Origin: Acidobacteriota bacterium
Lineage (GTDB): Bacteria > Acidobacteriota > Vicinamibacteria > Vicinamibacterales > UBA8438
Assembly: GCA_026708265.1 (NCBI GenBank)
Contig: JAPOVI010000174.1
Location: 1 to 64,000, forward strand
DNA: 64,000 nucleotides
Reading direction: 5' to 3'
Shown here: piece by piece, positions 28,098 through 36,751 of the stretch
Position numbering within the stretch: the stretch's first letter is position 1
Layout of the letters: each line of letters starts with the position of its first letter
The notes under the pieces: model-generated
Told to the model about the DNA's origin: nothing
Databases searched by the model: none
What the model saw: the letters and a program-made list of their open reading frames with translations, nothing else
Made by a program: the position numbers and the translations under genes

Positions 28098-28433
28098 ATG
28101 AGACGCTTCGTGACAGGAATCGCAGTATTGTGCGCGTTGCTCGGCGCCGGCGCCGAGGGCGGTGCGTGGGAGGCGCAGGACGCGCGGTCGGAGCCGACGG
28201 TCGAGAGGGCGACACCGGGCGCGGATCTGGTGGACATCAATCGAGCGACGCTTGCGGAACTGGACACGCTGCCGGGCGTGGGTCCGCGCACCGCCCAGCG
28301 GATTCTGGAGTACCGCGAGGAGAACGATGGCTTCACCCGAATCGAGGAGTTGATGAACGTTCGCGGAATCGGCGAGAGAACCTTCCTGCGGCTGAAGCCC
28401 CTCGTGACCGTGGGGCCTTCCGACGAACGTTAG
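28098..28433 (+). CDS. ComEA-like helix-hairpin-helix protein
   Basis: 111 residues; the ATG at 28098 follows GGAGGG. A signal peptide or anchor (FVTGIAVLCALLGAGAEGG) precedes a linker and a tandem helix-hairpin-helix domain: VDINRATLAELDTLPGVGPRTAQRILEYREENDGFTRIEELMNVRGIGERTFLRLKPLVTV (residues about 46-106). ComEA proteins bind incoming DNA in the periplasm during transformation. It is followed by a pseudopilin gene, and ComM is encoded at 45.8 kb, consistent with a DNA-uptake capacity, although many non-competent bacteria also have such small proteins. Confidence 0.88.
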   Translation: MRRFVTGIAVLCALLGAGAEGGAWEAQDARSEPTVERATPGADLVDINRATLAELDTLPGVGPRTAQRILEYREENDGFTRIEELMNVRGIGERTFLRLKPLVTVGPSDER

Positions 28434-28508
28434 GGGCAGCGACCGGGGAGGTGCCGGCGCCGGTCGACACCTCCCGCGGGCGCGCCTCGCCGAGTGGATG
28501 ACGGGTGG

Positions 28509-29099
28509 ATGATGCGAGACGCACGAGGTGTGACGCTGATCGAGGTGACGCTGGCGGTGGCTCTGGTCGCCGTGCTCCTCGGCCTGTCGCTTCCGGCCCT
28601 GACGGCGCGCGGGGAAGCGGTAGAGGTCCTCGGGGCCGCGCGGTACCTGGCGGGAGAGGTCGCCCGCGCCCGGGCGATCGCAGTGCGGCGCGGCACCGCA
28701 GTCGGTCTGCGGTTCGTTCCCGAGGACGACGGCTTCCGCGTGCAGGCTCACGCGGACGGTAACGGAAACGGCGTTCGGCAGACGGACATCGCACGCGGAA
28801 TCGACGAGCCCGTGGACGCGTCCTTCCGACTTTCCGAGCGCTTTCCCGGCGTCCGTGTCGCACGGAACGTGGCGGTCCCGTCCATCGGGAGCCAAGTCGC
28901 GGGTGCCGCGGACGCCCGCGCCGTGCGTCTGGGAGCCGGGGGGACCCTGACCATGAGTCCGCTCGGGACGGCCACGGGCGGTACGATCTACCTTCTGGGG
29001 CGGAGCGGCCGTCAGGCTGCGGTGCGCGTGCTCGCGGCGACGGGGCGCGTGCGGGTGATGACCTTCGATGCGGGGGCCGGTGAATGGCGCTCCCGGTAG
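28509..29099 (+). CDS. GspH/FimT-type pseudopilin
   Basis: 196 residues from the ATG at 28509 (a GTG at 28494 and an ATG at 28512 are alternatives). The leader MMRDARG is cut before VTLIEVTLAVALVAVLLGLSLP, with Glu at +5. The C-terminal region (APRALRLGAGGTLTMSPLGTATGG-like, here VRLGAGGTLTMSPLG with GGTIYLLGRSGRQAAVRVLAATGRVRV) is the GspH domain. Minor pseudopilins of this type cap type II secretion or type IV pilus fibres. It is followed by an overlapping PilZ gene (16 bp). Confidence 0.85.
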   Translation: MMRDARGVTLIEVTLAVALVAVLLGLSLPALTARGEAVEVLGAARYLAGEVARARAIAVRRGTAVGLRFVPEDDGFRVQAHADGNGNGVRQTDIARGIDEPVDASFRLSERFPGVRVARNVAVPSIGSQVAGAADARAVRLGAGGTLTMSPLGTATGGTIYLLGRSGRQAAVRVLAATGRVRVMTFDAGAGEWRSR

Positions 29100-29458
29100 G
29101 GAAGGCGGCCGCCGAACGCCGCCGCGCCCCTCGACAGCCCCGCCGCGCCCTGCGCTGGCTCGCCGCGGCACGGCTGTGGCCCGGTCGGCGCGTGCGTATC
29201 ATCAACTGGTCCGCGGTTGGCGTGTTGATGGAGGCCGGCGTGCGGTTTGCCCCCGGCCGCACCGTGACGCTCCAGTTGCTGGCAGAGCGCGGACACCTGT
29301 TGGTCCGAGGGGAGATCGTGCGCGCAGCGGTGGCCGCCATCGGCCCCGGAGGTATTCGCTATCGGGCCGCGGTCGCGTTCGACAAGCCGGTGGATTTCGG
29401 TCGTCCGCGTCCGGCTCCCCATCGGACGGGCGACAGCGAGGTAACGGTGGAAGGGTAG
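29084..29458 (+). CDS. PilZ-domain protein
   Basis: 124 residues starting inside the end of the pseudopilin gene. ERRRAPRQPRRALRW supplies the RxxxR-type arginines, and RIINWSAVGVLMEAG the [D/N]xSxxG motif, both used by PilZ domains to bind cyclic di-GMP; GIRYRAAVAFDKP closes the barrel. Coupling with a pseudopilin suggests c-di-GMP control of a pilus-like machine. The stop codon TAG lies within the inverted repeat at 29451-29470. Ligand binding is inferred from motifs; the first motif is offset by an Ala/Pro-rich stretch. Confidence 0.8.
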   Translation: MALPVGKAAAERRRAPRQPRRALRWLAAARLWPGRRVRIINWSAVGVLMEAGVRFAPGRTVTLQLLAERGHLLVRGEIVRAAVAAIGPGGIRYRAAVAFDKPVDFGRPRPAPHRTGDSEVTVEG

Positions 29459-29470
29459 TTGCTTACCCTT
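29451..29470. promoter_or_regulatory. Inverted repeat AAGGGTA-N6-TACCCTT before the regulator gene
   Basis: Seven-base arms (29451-29457 and 29464-29470) flank GTTGCT. The TAG stop of the PilZ gene is inside it. A near-identical element, GGGTA-GTTGCC-TACCC, lies at the end of the next gene (30586-30601). The spacing and symmetry suit a dimeric DNA-binding protein; the adjacent regulator is an obvious candidate. Confidence 0.45.
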
Positions 29471-29535
29471 GGCGGCTGCGGAGCGACGCACATGGCGTGC
29501 GCGGCTTCGGTCGGCGTCCGTATTCACGCGTCGCG

Positions 29536-30591
29536 ATGCGGATGGCACCGAGTTTGATTGTCACTCCGCCGCCGGCAGGCACGACTGCCGCACGAGCCAT
29601 GGTACAGAGCTCCGACTCGTCGCCGCTCATCGGAACCAGCCCTTCGATGGTCCGTCTCCGACACGAGATCGGGCGGATGGCGACGACCAGCTTCACGGTG
29701 CTCGTCAAGGGTGAGAGCGGGTCGGGCAAGGAGCTCGTGGCGCGGGCGATTCACCAGCAGAGCTCCCGGTCCAAGGGACCGTTCGTCGCGGTCAACTGCG
29801 CCGCGCTCGTCGAGACGCTGTTGGAGGCGGAGCTCTTCGGCATCGAGGATCGGACGGCAACCGGTGTCCGGGGACGTCCCGGCAAGTTCGAGCTCGCCGA
29901 CGGGGGCACGCTGCTTCTCGACGAGGTCGCCGACCTGTCCCTGCCGGCCCAGGCAAAGCTGCTGCGCGCGATACAGGAGATGGCGGTCGAGCGCGTGGGC
30001 GGCCACGTCACGCGCACGCTGGACACGCGCCTGGTGGTCGCGACCAATCAGTGCCTGGGCGACCTGGTGGCGGCGGACCGCTTCCGGGCCGACCTGTTCT
30101 ATCGCTTGAGCGGTCTCGAGATCCGCGTTCCTCCGCTGCGCGAGCGACGCTCGGACATCCTGCTGCTGGCGGATCACTTCGTCCAACGCCACCCCGGTCG
30201 TCAGAGCATCCACCTGTCTCCGGCGGCCGTCGATGCGCTGATGACCTACGACTGGCCCGGCAACGTCCGCGAGCTCGAGCGGGTCATCGAGCGGGCGGTC
30301 ACGCTGTCGCCGACGGGACGCATCGCTCCCGAGGACCTGCCGCCGCGGGTCACGGGGGAGTACGCCGAGCGGCTGATGCCTTCGTTGGTGCGGGACGACA
30401 CGATGCGAGCGTGGGGTAGCCGCTACGCGCGGCTGGTGCTCGACCGCTGCGACAACAACAAGCGCCGGGCCTGCCGGGTGCTCGGGATCAGCTACCACAC
30501 GCTGCAGTCCTACCTGCGCTACCCCCGCCCCGCCTCCGGCGGCCGGCCGCGGAAGCGCAAGGGACCGCCGCCGGAACCGACCGATGGGTAG
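29536..30591 (+). CDS. AAA+ sigma-54-type response regulator lacking GAFTGA
   Basis: 351 residues from the ATG at 29536 (alternatives at 29542 and 29599). No receiver domain is present. The AAA+ domain begins near residue 31: Walker A GESGSGKE (59-66), Walker B LLLDE (126-130), sensor motifs in RLVVATNQCL and FRADLFYRLSGLEIRVPPLRER, and TYDWPGNVRELERVIERAV. At the sigma-54-contacting GAFTGA position (106-111) it has RTATGV, so it probably does not open sigma-54 promoters in the normal way. The C-terminal Fis-like HTH is visible (NNKRRACRVLGISYHTLQSYL), with a basic tail. Its TAG lies in an inverted repeat. Neighbours suggest control of pilin or competence genes. Confidence 0.85.
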   Translation: MRMAPSLIVTPPPAGTTAARAMVQSSDSSPLIGTSPSMVRLRHEIGRMATTSFTVLVKGESGSGKELVARAIHQQSSRSKGPFVAVNCAALVETLLEAELFGIEDRTATGVRGRPGKFELADGGTLLLDEVADLSLPAQAKLLRAIQEMAVERVGGHVTRTLDTRLVVATNQCLGDLVAADRFRADLFYRLSGLEIRVPPLRERRSDILLLADHFVQRHPGRQSIHLSPAAVDALMTYDWPGNVRELERVIERAVTLSPTGRIAPEDLPPRVTGEYAERLMPSLVRDDTMRAWGSRYARLVLDRCDNNKRRACRVLGISYHTLQSYLRYPRPASGGRPRKRKGPPPEPTDG

Positions 30592-30601
30592 TTGCCTACC
30601 C
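30586..30601. promoter_or_regulatory. Inverted repeat GGGTA-N6-TACCC after the regulator gene
   Basis: This is the second copy of the element seen at 29451-29470; 14 of 16 core bases and the spacer GTTGC(C/T) agree. It includes the TAG stop of the regulator gene and lies about 210 bp before the small membrane-protein gene. Confidence 0.4.
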
Positions 30602-30809
30602 GACGGTACAGGCATACTGGGCAGTGGCGACGTCGCGGGCAGCCCCGGACAGATCGACTCGGCGGCTTCCGGGTCCGGCTTCCTCACGCGTGTCGCGGGC
30701 GTCCGGGACCGACGGTCGGCGCAGCGGTGGAGCGGCGCGGCCACGGGTAGGGCAACTGACGGGTGCGCTGGGCCGCGAGGCCTGCCGTTGAGAGGTGGTG
30801 GTTCTACAG

Positions 30810-31079
30810 ATGGGTAGCGTGGCGAGCGTGCTGCGGATCCTGAGCGATTTCGGCGACGCGGCCGGGTGGCTGATTGCGGCCCTCGTGCTGCTGGCCTACG
30901 GGCGACGCATCCTCAAGGAGAACGAGGCCGCGCACGCGGCAAACAGGGAGAACGTCGCGGCACTCACAGAACGCGTTCAAGAGAATCGGAACCGGCTTGA
31001 CGAGTTCGGCGGGACACTTCACGCCATCGCCCGCGACGTCGCGGTTCTGCGCGACCGGTCCGACCGCGCAGGCACCTGA
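30810..31079 (+). CDS. Small membrane protein with coiled coil
   Basis: 89 residues from the ATG at 30810; in-frame GTG codons at 30795 and 30798 are possible starts. One membrane span (about residues 13-31, GWLIAALVLLAYG) is followed by a charged heptad-like region (KENEAAHAANRENVAALTERVQENRNRLDEF) that looks like a coiled coil. I do not recognise a family. It lies downstream of the regulator and the second GGGTA-N6-TACCC repeat, and is convergent with the glycine cleavage operon. Coding is supported by the clean transmembrane-plus-coil pattern only. Confidence 0.55.
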   Translation: MGSVASVLRILSDFGDAAGWLIAALVLLAYGRRILKENEAAHAANRENVAALTERVQENRNRLDEFGGTLHAIARDVAVLRDRSDRAGT

Positions 31080-31136
31080 GCCGCACGGCAACCCGCACGT
31101 CCAGCGCGGGAGCCCATCCCTCGTCGCGGGACGGCT

Positions 31137-34031
31137 TCAGTCCTCCGCGTACTCCGCGACCGGCGGGCAGGCGCACACGAGATTGCGGTCGCCGTGGGCG
31201 TTGTCGATGCGCCCGACGGGGGGCCAGAACTTGTCGTCGCCGACGAACGGGAGCGGGAAGGCGGCCGCGCGCCGGCTGTAGGGGTGCCGCCATTCGTCGG
31301 CCGTGACCTCGCGGGCGGTGTGCGGGGCCCCCTTCAGCACGTTGTCGTCCGCGTCGGCGCGGCCGTCGGCCACCGCCTGGATCTCCTCCCGAATCTGCAG
31401 CATCGCGTCGCAGAAGCGGTCGAGCTCGTCGAGGGGCTCGCTCTCCGTCGGCTCGACCATTAGCGTGCCCGGGACCGGGAACGACACCGTCGGGGCGTGG
31501 AACCCGAAGTCGAGGAGGCGCTTGGCGACGTCCTCCTCGGTGATGCCGGTGGCCGCGCGCAGCGGGCGCAGGTCGAAGATCAGCTCGTGCGCCACCCGGC
31601 CGTTGGCGCGGGTGTAGAGCACGTCGTAGCGGCCCTCCAGACGCGCCTTGACGTAGTTGGCGTTGAGGATGGCGATCTCGGTCGCCGCCCGCACGCCGCG
31701 GCCCCCCAGCAGCCGGATGTAGGCGTGCGCGATCAGCAGGATGCTGGCGCTGCCCCACGGCGCCGCCGCCACCGGGGCGATCGCCCGCCCGTCGGGCGCG
31801 GCCGCGCGCGGGTGGCCCGGGAGGTACGGCGCGAGGTGCGCGGCCACCGCGATCGGGCCCATCCCGGGGCCGCCGCCGCCGTGGGGGATGGCGAACGTCT
31901 TGTGCAGGTTGAGGTGGCAGACGTCCGCCCCGATCCGCGCGGGGCTCGTCAGCCCGACCTGCGCGTTCATGTTGGCGCCGTCCATGTACACCTGGCCGCC
32001 GTGCTCGTGGACGACGGCGCAGATCTCGGTGATGGCGTCCTCGTACACGCCGTGCGTCGACGGGTAGGTGACCATGAGCGCGCTCAGGCGCTCGCCGTGC
32101 TCGCGCGCCTTCGCGCGCAGGTCCGCGACGTCGACGTCGCCGTTCTCCGCGCAGCGGACGACGACCACGCGCATGCCGGCCATGACGGCGCTCGCCGGGT
32201 TGGTGCCGTGGGCCGAGGCCGGTATCAGCACCACGTCGCGCCCGGTTTCGCCGCGGTCCCGGTGGTAGGCGCGGATCACGAGCAGGCCGGCCAGCTCGCC
32301 CTGGGCGCCCGAGTTGGGCTGCAGCGAGACGGCGTCGAAGCCGGTGATCGCGCACAGGGCGCGCTCGAGCTCGTCGATCACCTGCCGGTAGCCGGCCGCC
32401 TGCCCGGCCGGGACGAAGGGGTGCAGGCGGCCGAACTCGGGCCAGGTCACGGGACGCAGCTCGGCGGCGGCGTTGAGCTTCATCGTGCACGACCCGAGCG
32501 GGATCATCGACCGGTCGAGCCCGATGTCCTTCCGTTCCAGCCGCCGCAGGTAGCGCATCATCTGCAGCTCGGACCGGTGGCGGTGGAAGACCGGGTGGGT
32601 CAGGAAGGGCGTCGTGCGCCGCAGGGGTTCCGAGAGGCCGCCCCGAGGCAGCCCGCCGTCCTTCGACGGCGGGCCTTCGCCGCCCGCCGCTTCCGCGAAC
32701 AGGCCGGCCAGCGCCTCGACGTCGTCCTCGCTCGACGTCTCGTCGAAGGCGATGCCGATGTCCCCGTCCGCGTGGTAGCAGAGGTTGATGCGGGCGCGCT
32801 CGGCGGCCGAACGCACGCGCACCGCGCGGGGGTCGTCCTCGGAGCGGACGGTTATCGTGTCGAAGAACGCGTCGCTGCGCAGGGCGAAGCCGAGCGCGTC
32901 GAGCCGTTCCGCGAGGCCGCGCGCGAGGCCGTGCACGCGCCCGGCGAGCCGCGCCAGCCCGTCCGGGCCGTGGTAGACGGCGTAGAAGGCGGCGATGTTG
33001 GCCAGCAGCGCCTGCGCCGTGCAGATGTTCGAGGTCGCCCGCTCGCGGCGGATGTGCTGCTCCCGGGTCTGGAGCGCCATGCGGTACGCCGGCCGCCCGT
33101 GCGCGTCCACCGAGACGCCGATGAGGCGGCCGGGCATCTGCCGGACGTACGCGTTCCGGGTGGCGAAGAAGGCGGCGTGCGGGCCCCCGTAGCCCAGCGG
33201 CACGCCGAAGCGCTGCGCGTTGCCGACGACGACGTCGGCCCCCGCCTCGCCGGGCGGCCGCACGAGGGTGAGCGCGAGCAGATCGCTGGCGACGATGACC
33301 AGCGCGCCCGCCTGGTGCGCCCGTTCCGCGACCGCCCCGACGTCCCGCACGGCGCCGAACGTATCCGGAGACTGGACGAGCACGCCGAACGTCTCCCCGC
33401 CGGCCTCGCCAAGCACCCGGTCGAGCGCGTCGGGCTCGGCCACCACGACCTCGATGCCGAGCGGCTCGGCCCGGCCGCGAACGACCGCGACGGTCTGGGG
33501 GAAGCAGCTCGCGGCGACGACGAAGCGGTTCGCAGGACCCGGCCGGCGAGCGCGAATCCGATGGGCGAGGGTCATCGCCTCGGCCGCCGCGGTCGCCTCG
33601 TCGAGCAGGGACGCGTTCGCGACCTCCATCGCGGTCAGGTCCTCGACCACGGTCTGGAAGGTCAGCAGCCCCTCGATGCGCCCCTGCGCGGCCTCGGCCT
33701 GGTACGGGGTGTAGGGCGTGTACCAGCCGGGGTTCTCGAGCACGTTCCGCAGGATCACGCTCGGCGTGACGCAGTCGTGGTACCCCTGCCCGATGAACGA
33801 GCGCCACCGCTCGTTCCGGGCCCCGACCGCCCGCAGGCGATCGAGGTACTGCGCCTCCGGCTCCGCGTCGGGCAGGTCGAGCGGCGCCGCCAGGCGGATG
33901 CCGGCCGGCACCGCCTGGTCGATGAGCGCCTCCAGCGAGGGGGCGCCCACGACGTCGAGCATGCGGTCCACGTCCGCCGGCCGCGGACCGACATGCCGGT
34001 GTTCGAAGAGGTCGGGGGCAGCGTCGCTCAT
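31137..34031 (-). CDS. gcvP: Glycine dehydrogenase (decarboxylating), P-protein
   Basis: 964 residues, the full single-chain P-protein with both halves fused. The N-terminal half has [20 protein letters not shown] and [15 protein letters not shown]; the C-terminal half has the PLP-lysine segment [19 protein letters not shown] and [11 protein letters not shown]. The enzyme decarboxylates glycine and passes aminomethyl to the lipoyl arm of GcvH. It is the last gene of gcvT-gcvH-gcvP, 27 bp after gcvH. A Gly/Pro insert ([14 protein letters not shown]) near residue 465 lies between the halves. Confidence 0.97.
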   Translation of the reverse strand: MSDAAPDLFEHRHVGPRPADVDRMLDVVGAPSLEALIDQAVPAGIRLAAPLDLPDAEPEAQYLDRLRAVGARNERWRSFIGQGYHDCVTPSVILRNVLENPGWYTPYTPYQAEAAQGRIEGLLTFQTVVEDLTAMEVANASLLDEATAAAEAMTLAHRIRARRPGPANRFVVAASCFPQTVAVVRGRAEPLGIEVVVAEPDALDRVLGEAGGETFGVLVQSPDTFGAVRDVGAVAERAHQAGALVIVASDLLALTLVRPPGEAGADVVVGNAQRFGVPLGYGGPHAAFFATRNAYVRQMPGRLIGVSVDAHGRPAYRMALQTREQHIRRERATSNICTAQALLANIAAFYAVYHGPDGLARLAGRVHGLARGLAERLDALGFALRSDAFFDTITVRSEDDPRAVRVRSAAERARINLCYHADGDIGIAFDETSSEDDVEALAGLFAEAAGGEGPPSKDGGLPRGGLSEPLRRTTPFLTHPVFHRHRSELQMMRYLRRLERKDIGLDRSMIPLGSCTMKLNAAAELRPVTWPEFGRLHPFVPAGQAAGYRQVIDELERALCAITGFDAVSLQPNSGAQGELAGLLVIRAYHRDRGETGRDVVLIPASAHGTNPASAVMAGMRVVVVRCAENGDVDVADLRAKAREHGERLSALMVTYPSTHGVYEDAITEICAVVHEHGGQVYMDGANMNAQVGLTSPARIGADVCHLNLHKTFAIPHGGGGPGMGPIAVAAHLAPYLPGHPRAAAPDGRAIAPVAAAPWGSASILLIAHAYIRLLGGRGVRAATEIAILNANYVKARLEGRYDVLYTRANGRVAHELIFDLRPLRAATGITEEDVAKRLLDFGFHAPTVSFPVPGTLMVEPTESEPLDELDRFCDAMLQIREEIQAVADGRADADDNVLKGAPHTAREVTADEWRHPYSRRAAAFPLPFVGDDKFWPPVGRIDNAHGDRNLVCACPPVAEYAED

Positions 34032-34058
34032 GCGGCGGCGCCCGCTGGGAGAACCCGG

Positions 34059-34430
34059 CTACGCAACGTGGGCACCGTAGCCGCCGGCGTCGAGCAGGGC
34101 GTCGAGCTCGCCGGGATCGCTCAGCTTGACGACGATCAGCCAGGTCCCGTGCGGATCGTGGTTGATCGTCTCGGGACGGTCGGCCAGCGCCTCGTTGACC
34201 TGCACGACCTCGCCGCTGACGGGGCAGTAGAGGTCGGAGACCGCCTTGACCGACTCGACCGCCCCGAACTGCTCGCCCTGCGCGAAGGCGCGCCCGACGG
34301 CGGGCAACTCGACGTAGACGACGTCGCCGAGCTGCTCCTGCGCGTAGTCGGTGATGCCCACGTGCCCCTGCCCGTCGGCGACGCGGATCCACTCGTGGTC
34401 TTTCGTGTACTTCAGATCCGCCGGGTACAT
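34059..34430 (-). CDS. gcvH: Glycine cleavage system H protein
   Basis: 123 residues; the ATG at 34430 follows AGGAG within the end of gcvT. The lipoyl-lysine motif is GAVESVKAVSDLYCPVSGEV, and TKDHEWIRV and GITDYAQEQLGDVVYVELP are typical. It shuttles the aminomethyl group between P, T and L proteins. A 4-nt gap separates it from gcvT, so translation is probably coupled. The L-protein gene is not in the window. Confidence 0.97.
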   Translation of the reverse strand: MYPADLKYTKDHEWIRVADGQGHVGITDYAQEQLGDVVYVELPAVGRAFAQGEQFGAVESVKAVSDLYCPVSGEVVQVNEALADRPETINHDPHGTWLIVVKLSDPGELDALLDAGGYGAHVA

Positions 34431-34434
34431 CGGC

Positions 34435-35553
34435 TCAGCTCCTGGCCCGCCGGTAGAAGGGCATGCGGACGATGCGCGCCTGCGCCCGCCGGCCTCGTAT
34501 CTCGACGGCAATCCCGGTGTCGACGGCGCTCGCCGCGGGCGGGAGGTACGCCATGCCGATGGCCTTGCCGAGCGACGGCGCCCACGTCCCGCTCGTGACC
34601 CGCCCGACGCGCTCGCCGTCGGCGTAGACGTCGTACCCCGCGCGGGCGATGCCCGGGTCGAGCATCTCGAAGCCGACGAGGCGCCGCTCGACGCCCGTCG
34701 CGCGCTGGGCGGCGAGGGCCTCGCGGCCCGTGAACTCTCCCTTGTCCCACGCGACGATCCACCCGAGCCCCGCCTCGAGGAGCGTCGTCGTCTCGTCTAT
34801 GTCCTGGCCGTGCAGGCGCATCGACGCCTCGAGGCGCAGCGTGTCCCGGGCCCCGAGGCCGGCCGGCCGCAACCCGGCGGGCGCGCCGGCCTGGAGCAGC
34901 GCCGTCCACACGGCCTCGGCCACCTGGGGAGCGACGAACAGCTCGAAGCCGTCCTCGCCGGTGTAGCCGGTGCGGGAGATCGTCGCGCGCACGCCGGCCA
35001 CCTCGCCGTTCGCGAAGGTGTAGTAGCGGACCGTGTCGAGCTCGACCGCGGTCAGCGCCTGCAGGATCTCCCGCGAACGCGGCCCCTGGAGGGCCAACAG
35101 CGCGTAGCGCCGGCTCGTATCCACGACCACCGCGTCGCCCGCCCCCTCGAGTGCGGACGTGATCCAGTCCCGGGCCCTGAGCGCATTGGTTGCGTTGACC
35201 ACGAGCAGGAAGTGCTCCGGGGCGAGGCGGTAGACCAGCAGGTCGTCGACCGGCGTGCCGGCCGGCGTCGTCAGGGCCGAGTACTGTGCCTGACCGACGT
35301 CGAGCCGCCCCGCGTCGTTGCAGGTGATCCGCTGCACCGCGGCCAGCGCGTCGCGGCCCGCGATCTCGATCTCGCCCATGTGGCTGACGTCGAAGAGACC
35401 GGCGGCGGTGCGCACGGCGCGATGCTCGTCGCCAATGCCGGTGTACTGCACCGGCATCTCCCATCCGCCGAACGTCGTCATGCGGGCGCCGAGCGCGCGG
35501 TGCCGGGCGTGCAGCGGGGTTGTCCTGGGGGCGGCGGACGGAGCTTGCGTCAT
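34435..35553 (-). CDS. gcvT: Aminomethyltransferase (glycine cleavage T protein)
   Basis: 372 residues from the ATG at 35553; a TTG further out (35574) is less likely. The folate-binding T-protein is marked by TTPLHARHRALGARMTTFGGWEMPVQY, FDVSHMGEIEI, RYALLALQGPRS, ISRTGYTGEDGFELFV and ASMRLHGQDIDETTTLLEAGLGW. It releases ammonia and forms 5,10-methylene-THF from the H-protein intermediate. First gene of the operon, with a promoter-like sequence just upstream. Confidence 0.97.
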   Translation of the reverse strand: MTQAPSAAPRTTPLHARHRALGARMTTFGGWEMPVQYTGIGDEHRAVRTAAGLFDVSHMGEIEIAGRDALAAVQRITCNDAGRLDVGQAQYSALTTPAGTPVDDLLVYRLAPEHFLLVVNATNALRARDWITSALEGAGDAVVVDTSRRYALLALQGPRSREILQALTAVELDTVRYYTFANGEVAGVRATISRTGYTGEDGFELFVAPQVAEAVWTALLQAGAPAGLRPAGLGARDTLRLEASMRLHGQDIDETTTLLEAGLGWIVAWDKGEFTGREALAAQRATGVERRLVGFEMLDPGIARAGYDVYADGERVGRVTSGTWAPSLGKAIGMAYLPPAASAVDTGIAVEIRGRRAQARIVRMPFYRRARS

Positions 35554-35574
35554 GGCGGCGCGGCGTGGATCCAA

Positions 35575-35603
35575 ACCGTACTATGCGCCTGCCGGAGGGT
35601 CAA
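35575..35603 (-). promoter_or_regulatory. Candidate sigma-70 promoter of gcvTHP
   Basis: On the minus strand TTGACC (35598-35603) and TACGGT (35575-35580) are separated by 17 bp. The -10 box is weak (three of six consensus bases). A start point around 35568 would leave a leader of about 15 nt before gcvT, too short for a glycine riboswitch. Confidence 0.35.
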
Positions 35604-35743
35604 GGCGGCGCCGCTGCGCGGAGTCCGGGGCGATTCGCCGCAGGGCGCCCCGTTCCGCGTCCGTCCCGCGGAGGAGCGCCGGCGGGACGGGAGACCCGCG
35701 GCCGTTCGGAAGGTACAGTACCCGTGAGACCGCCGGGGGCGCC

Positions 35744-36211
35744 ATGACCGACGAGGAGATCCGCACGTGGGCGGCGGCGGAGACGCGGCGGCGGACCGCC
35801 GAGGAGCGGCCCGCCGCAGAGGAGGCGGACCTCGGCCCCCTCGAGTGGTACGACGACGAATACACGCCGCCCGAGATTCTCGCCGCGTTCCGGCCGGGCG
35901 CCGATGCGGCTGCCACCGGGCCGCGGTCGCAGACCGTGCGAGGGATCATCTGCGGCAGTTGCGCCGGCTGGCCGAACCCGCCGACGAGCGATGAGGTATA
36001 CGAGGCCATGCGGGCGGAACGGCCCACGCCGCGGCAACGGAACGCCGCCGGCGTCCTGGTGAACGAGGCCGACTTCGACGAGCTGATGAACGCGCACCTG
36101 GAGGGAGCGTTCACCTGGCGGCAACTGGCACGGGCGTTCCAGGAGCACGGTCCGCTGCCCGGCGAGCGCACGGCCTTCCTGAAGCGTCTGGCACGACCCG
36201 CCGGGGCATGA
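35744..36211 (+). CDS. Hypothetical protein, possible partner of a decayed toxin-like gene
   Basis: 155 residues, acidic and Ala-rich at the N-terminus (EEIRTWAAAETRRRTAEERPAAEEADLGPLEWYDDEYTPPE split over the first 50 residues), then GIICGSCAGWPNPPTSDEVYEAM, and a C-terminal half ending TWRQLARAFQEHGPLPGERTAFLKRLA. I do not recognise the family. Codon usage and the ATG with a following complete frame support coding. The next frame starts 1 bp after its stop and begins like a nucleotidyltransferase-type toxin, so this could be the upstream partner (antitoxin) of a type IV-like pair. That role is speculation. Confidence 0.5.
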   Translation: MTDEEIRTWAAAETRRRTAEERPAAEEADLGPLEWYDDEYTPPEILAAFRPGADAAATGPRSQTVRGIICGSCAGWPNPPTSDEVYEAMRAERPTPRQRNAAGVLVNEADFDELMNAHLEGAFTWRQLARAFQEHGPLPGERTAFLKRLARPAGA

Positions 36212-36212
36212 T

Positions 36213-36546
36213 GTGGAGACGCTGACGCTCCCGGAGCCCGCGCGCACGTTGTGGCGCGCCGTGCGGGACGTCATCCGCGGCGTGGCCCCGGAAGCGACGG
36301 GCCGGGTCGTGAGACCTCATCTGGGTGGCGGAACGGTCCTCGCGGCCCGGCTCGGGGGCCGGCGCGGCAGCTCGACCGGACGACGCAGAGCGCGGCGTCG
36401 TGGCGTCAGGCATCGGAGGCTACCTCAACAACCACGGACCGGTCGACGAACCGTACCTGATACAGAGGATCCGCCGGGCGCAGGACCGGGCGGAAGGCTG
36501 GGTGTTCGACAGCCAGGATCCGTGGCCGGCGGGAGGGGCAGGCTGA
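36213..36546 (+). pseudogene. Possible decayed AbiEii-like nucleotidyltransferase gene
   Basis: A GTG right after the previous stop opens METLTLPEPARTLWRAVRDVIRGVAP, leading to HLGGGTVLAARLGG, which resembles the glycine-rich start of AbiEii-type nucleotidyltransferases (LGGGTAL-LRLGHR). From about 36360 the frame turns into Arg-rich sequence with no expected Asp-x-Asp motif. A protein-like segment (GGYLNNHGPVDEPYLIQRIRR) continues in another frame and stops at 36546. The most likely reading is a gene broken by a deletion or frameshift. The assignment rests on one short motif. Confidence 0.35.
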
Positions 36547-36601
36547 ACGCCGCCGTCACCGCCCGTCCGGCGGCTTGGAAGCTGCCACCGGGGCTGCTGG
36601 G

Positions 36602-36751
36602 TCAGATTCCCACGGCCCGGAACAACGTGAACCCCAGGACGATCCCGAGGCATACGAGCCCGAAGATCACGGCTGCCCGATCCTCGCGCTTCTTCGTCCA
36701 GTACCGCTCGGCGCGTCGTGCCAGCTCGAACTCGCCAATCGGGTTCAACAT
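36602..36751 (-). CDS. 49-residue single-span membrane protein
   Basis: A short frame (ATG at 36751, TGA at 36602-36604) preceded by GAGGGGGCGAGG, a purine-rich ribosome-binding site. The peptide opens MLNPIGEFELARRAERYWTK, is rich in charged residues (KKREDR) and then has one hydrophobic helix (about residues 27-45, AVIFGLVCLGIVLGFTLF). Basic residues before the helix predict an N-in orientation. No family is recognised. Evidence is the ribosome-binding site, complete frame and clean membrane-protein pattern, in a region otherwise without genes. Confidence 0.55.
   Translation of the reverse strand: MLNPIGEFELARRAERYWTKKREDRAAVIFGLVCLGIVLGFTLFRAVGI

Noticed and set aside
35554-35610. Glycine riboswitch upstream of gcvT
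   Set aside because: The predicted leader is only about 15 nt and the conserved glycine aptamer sequences are absent.
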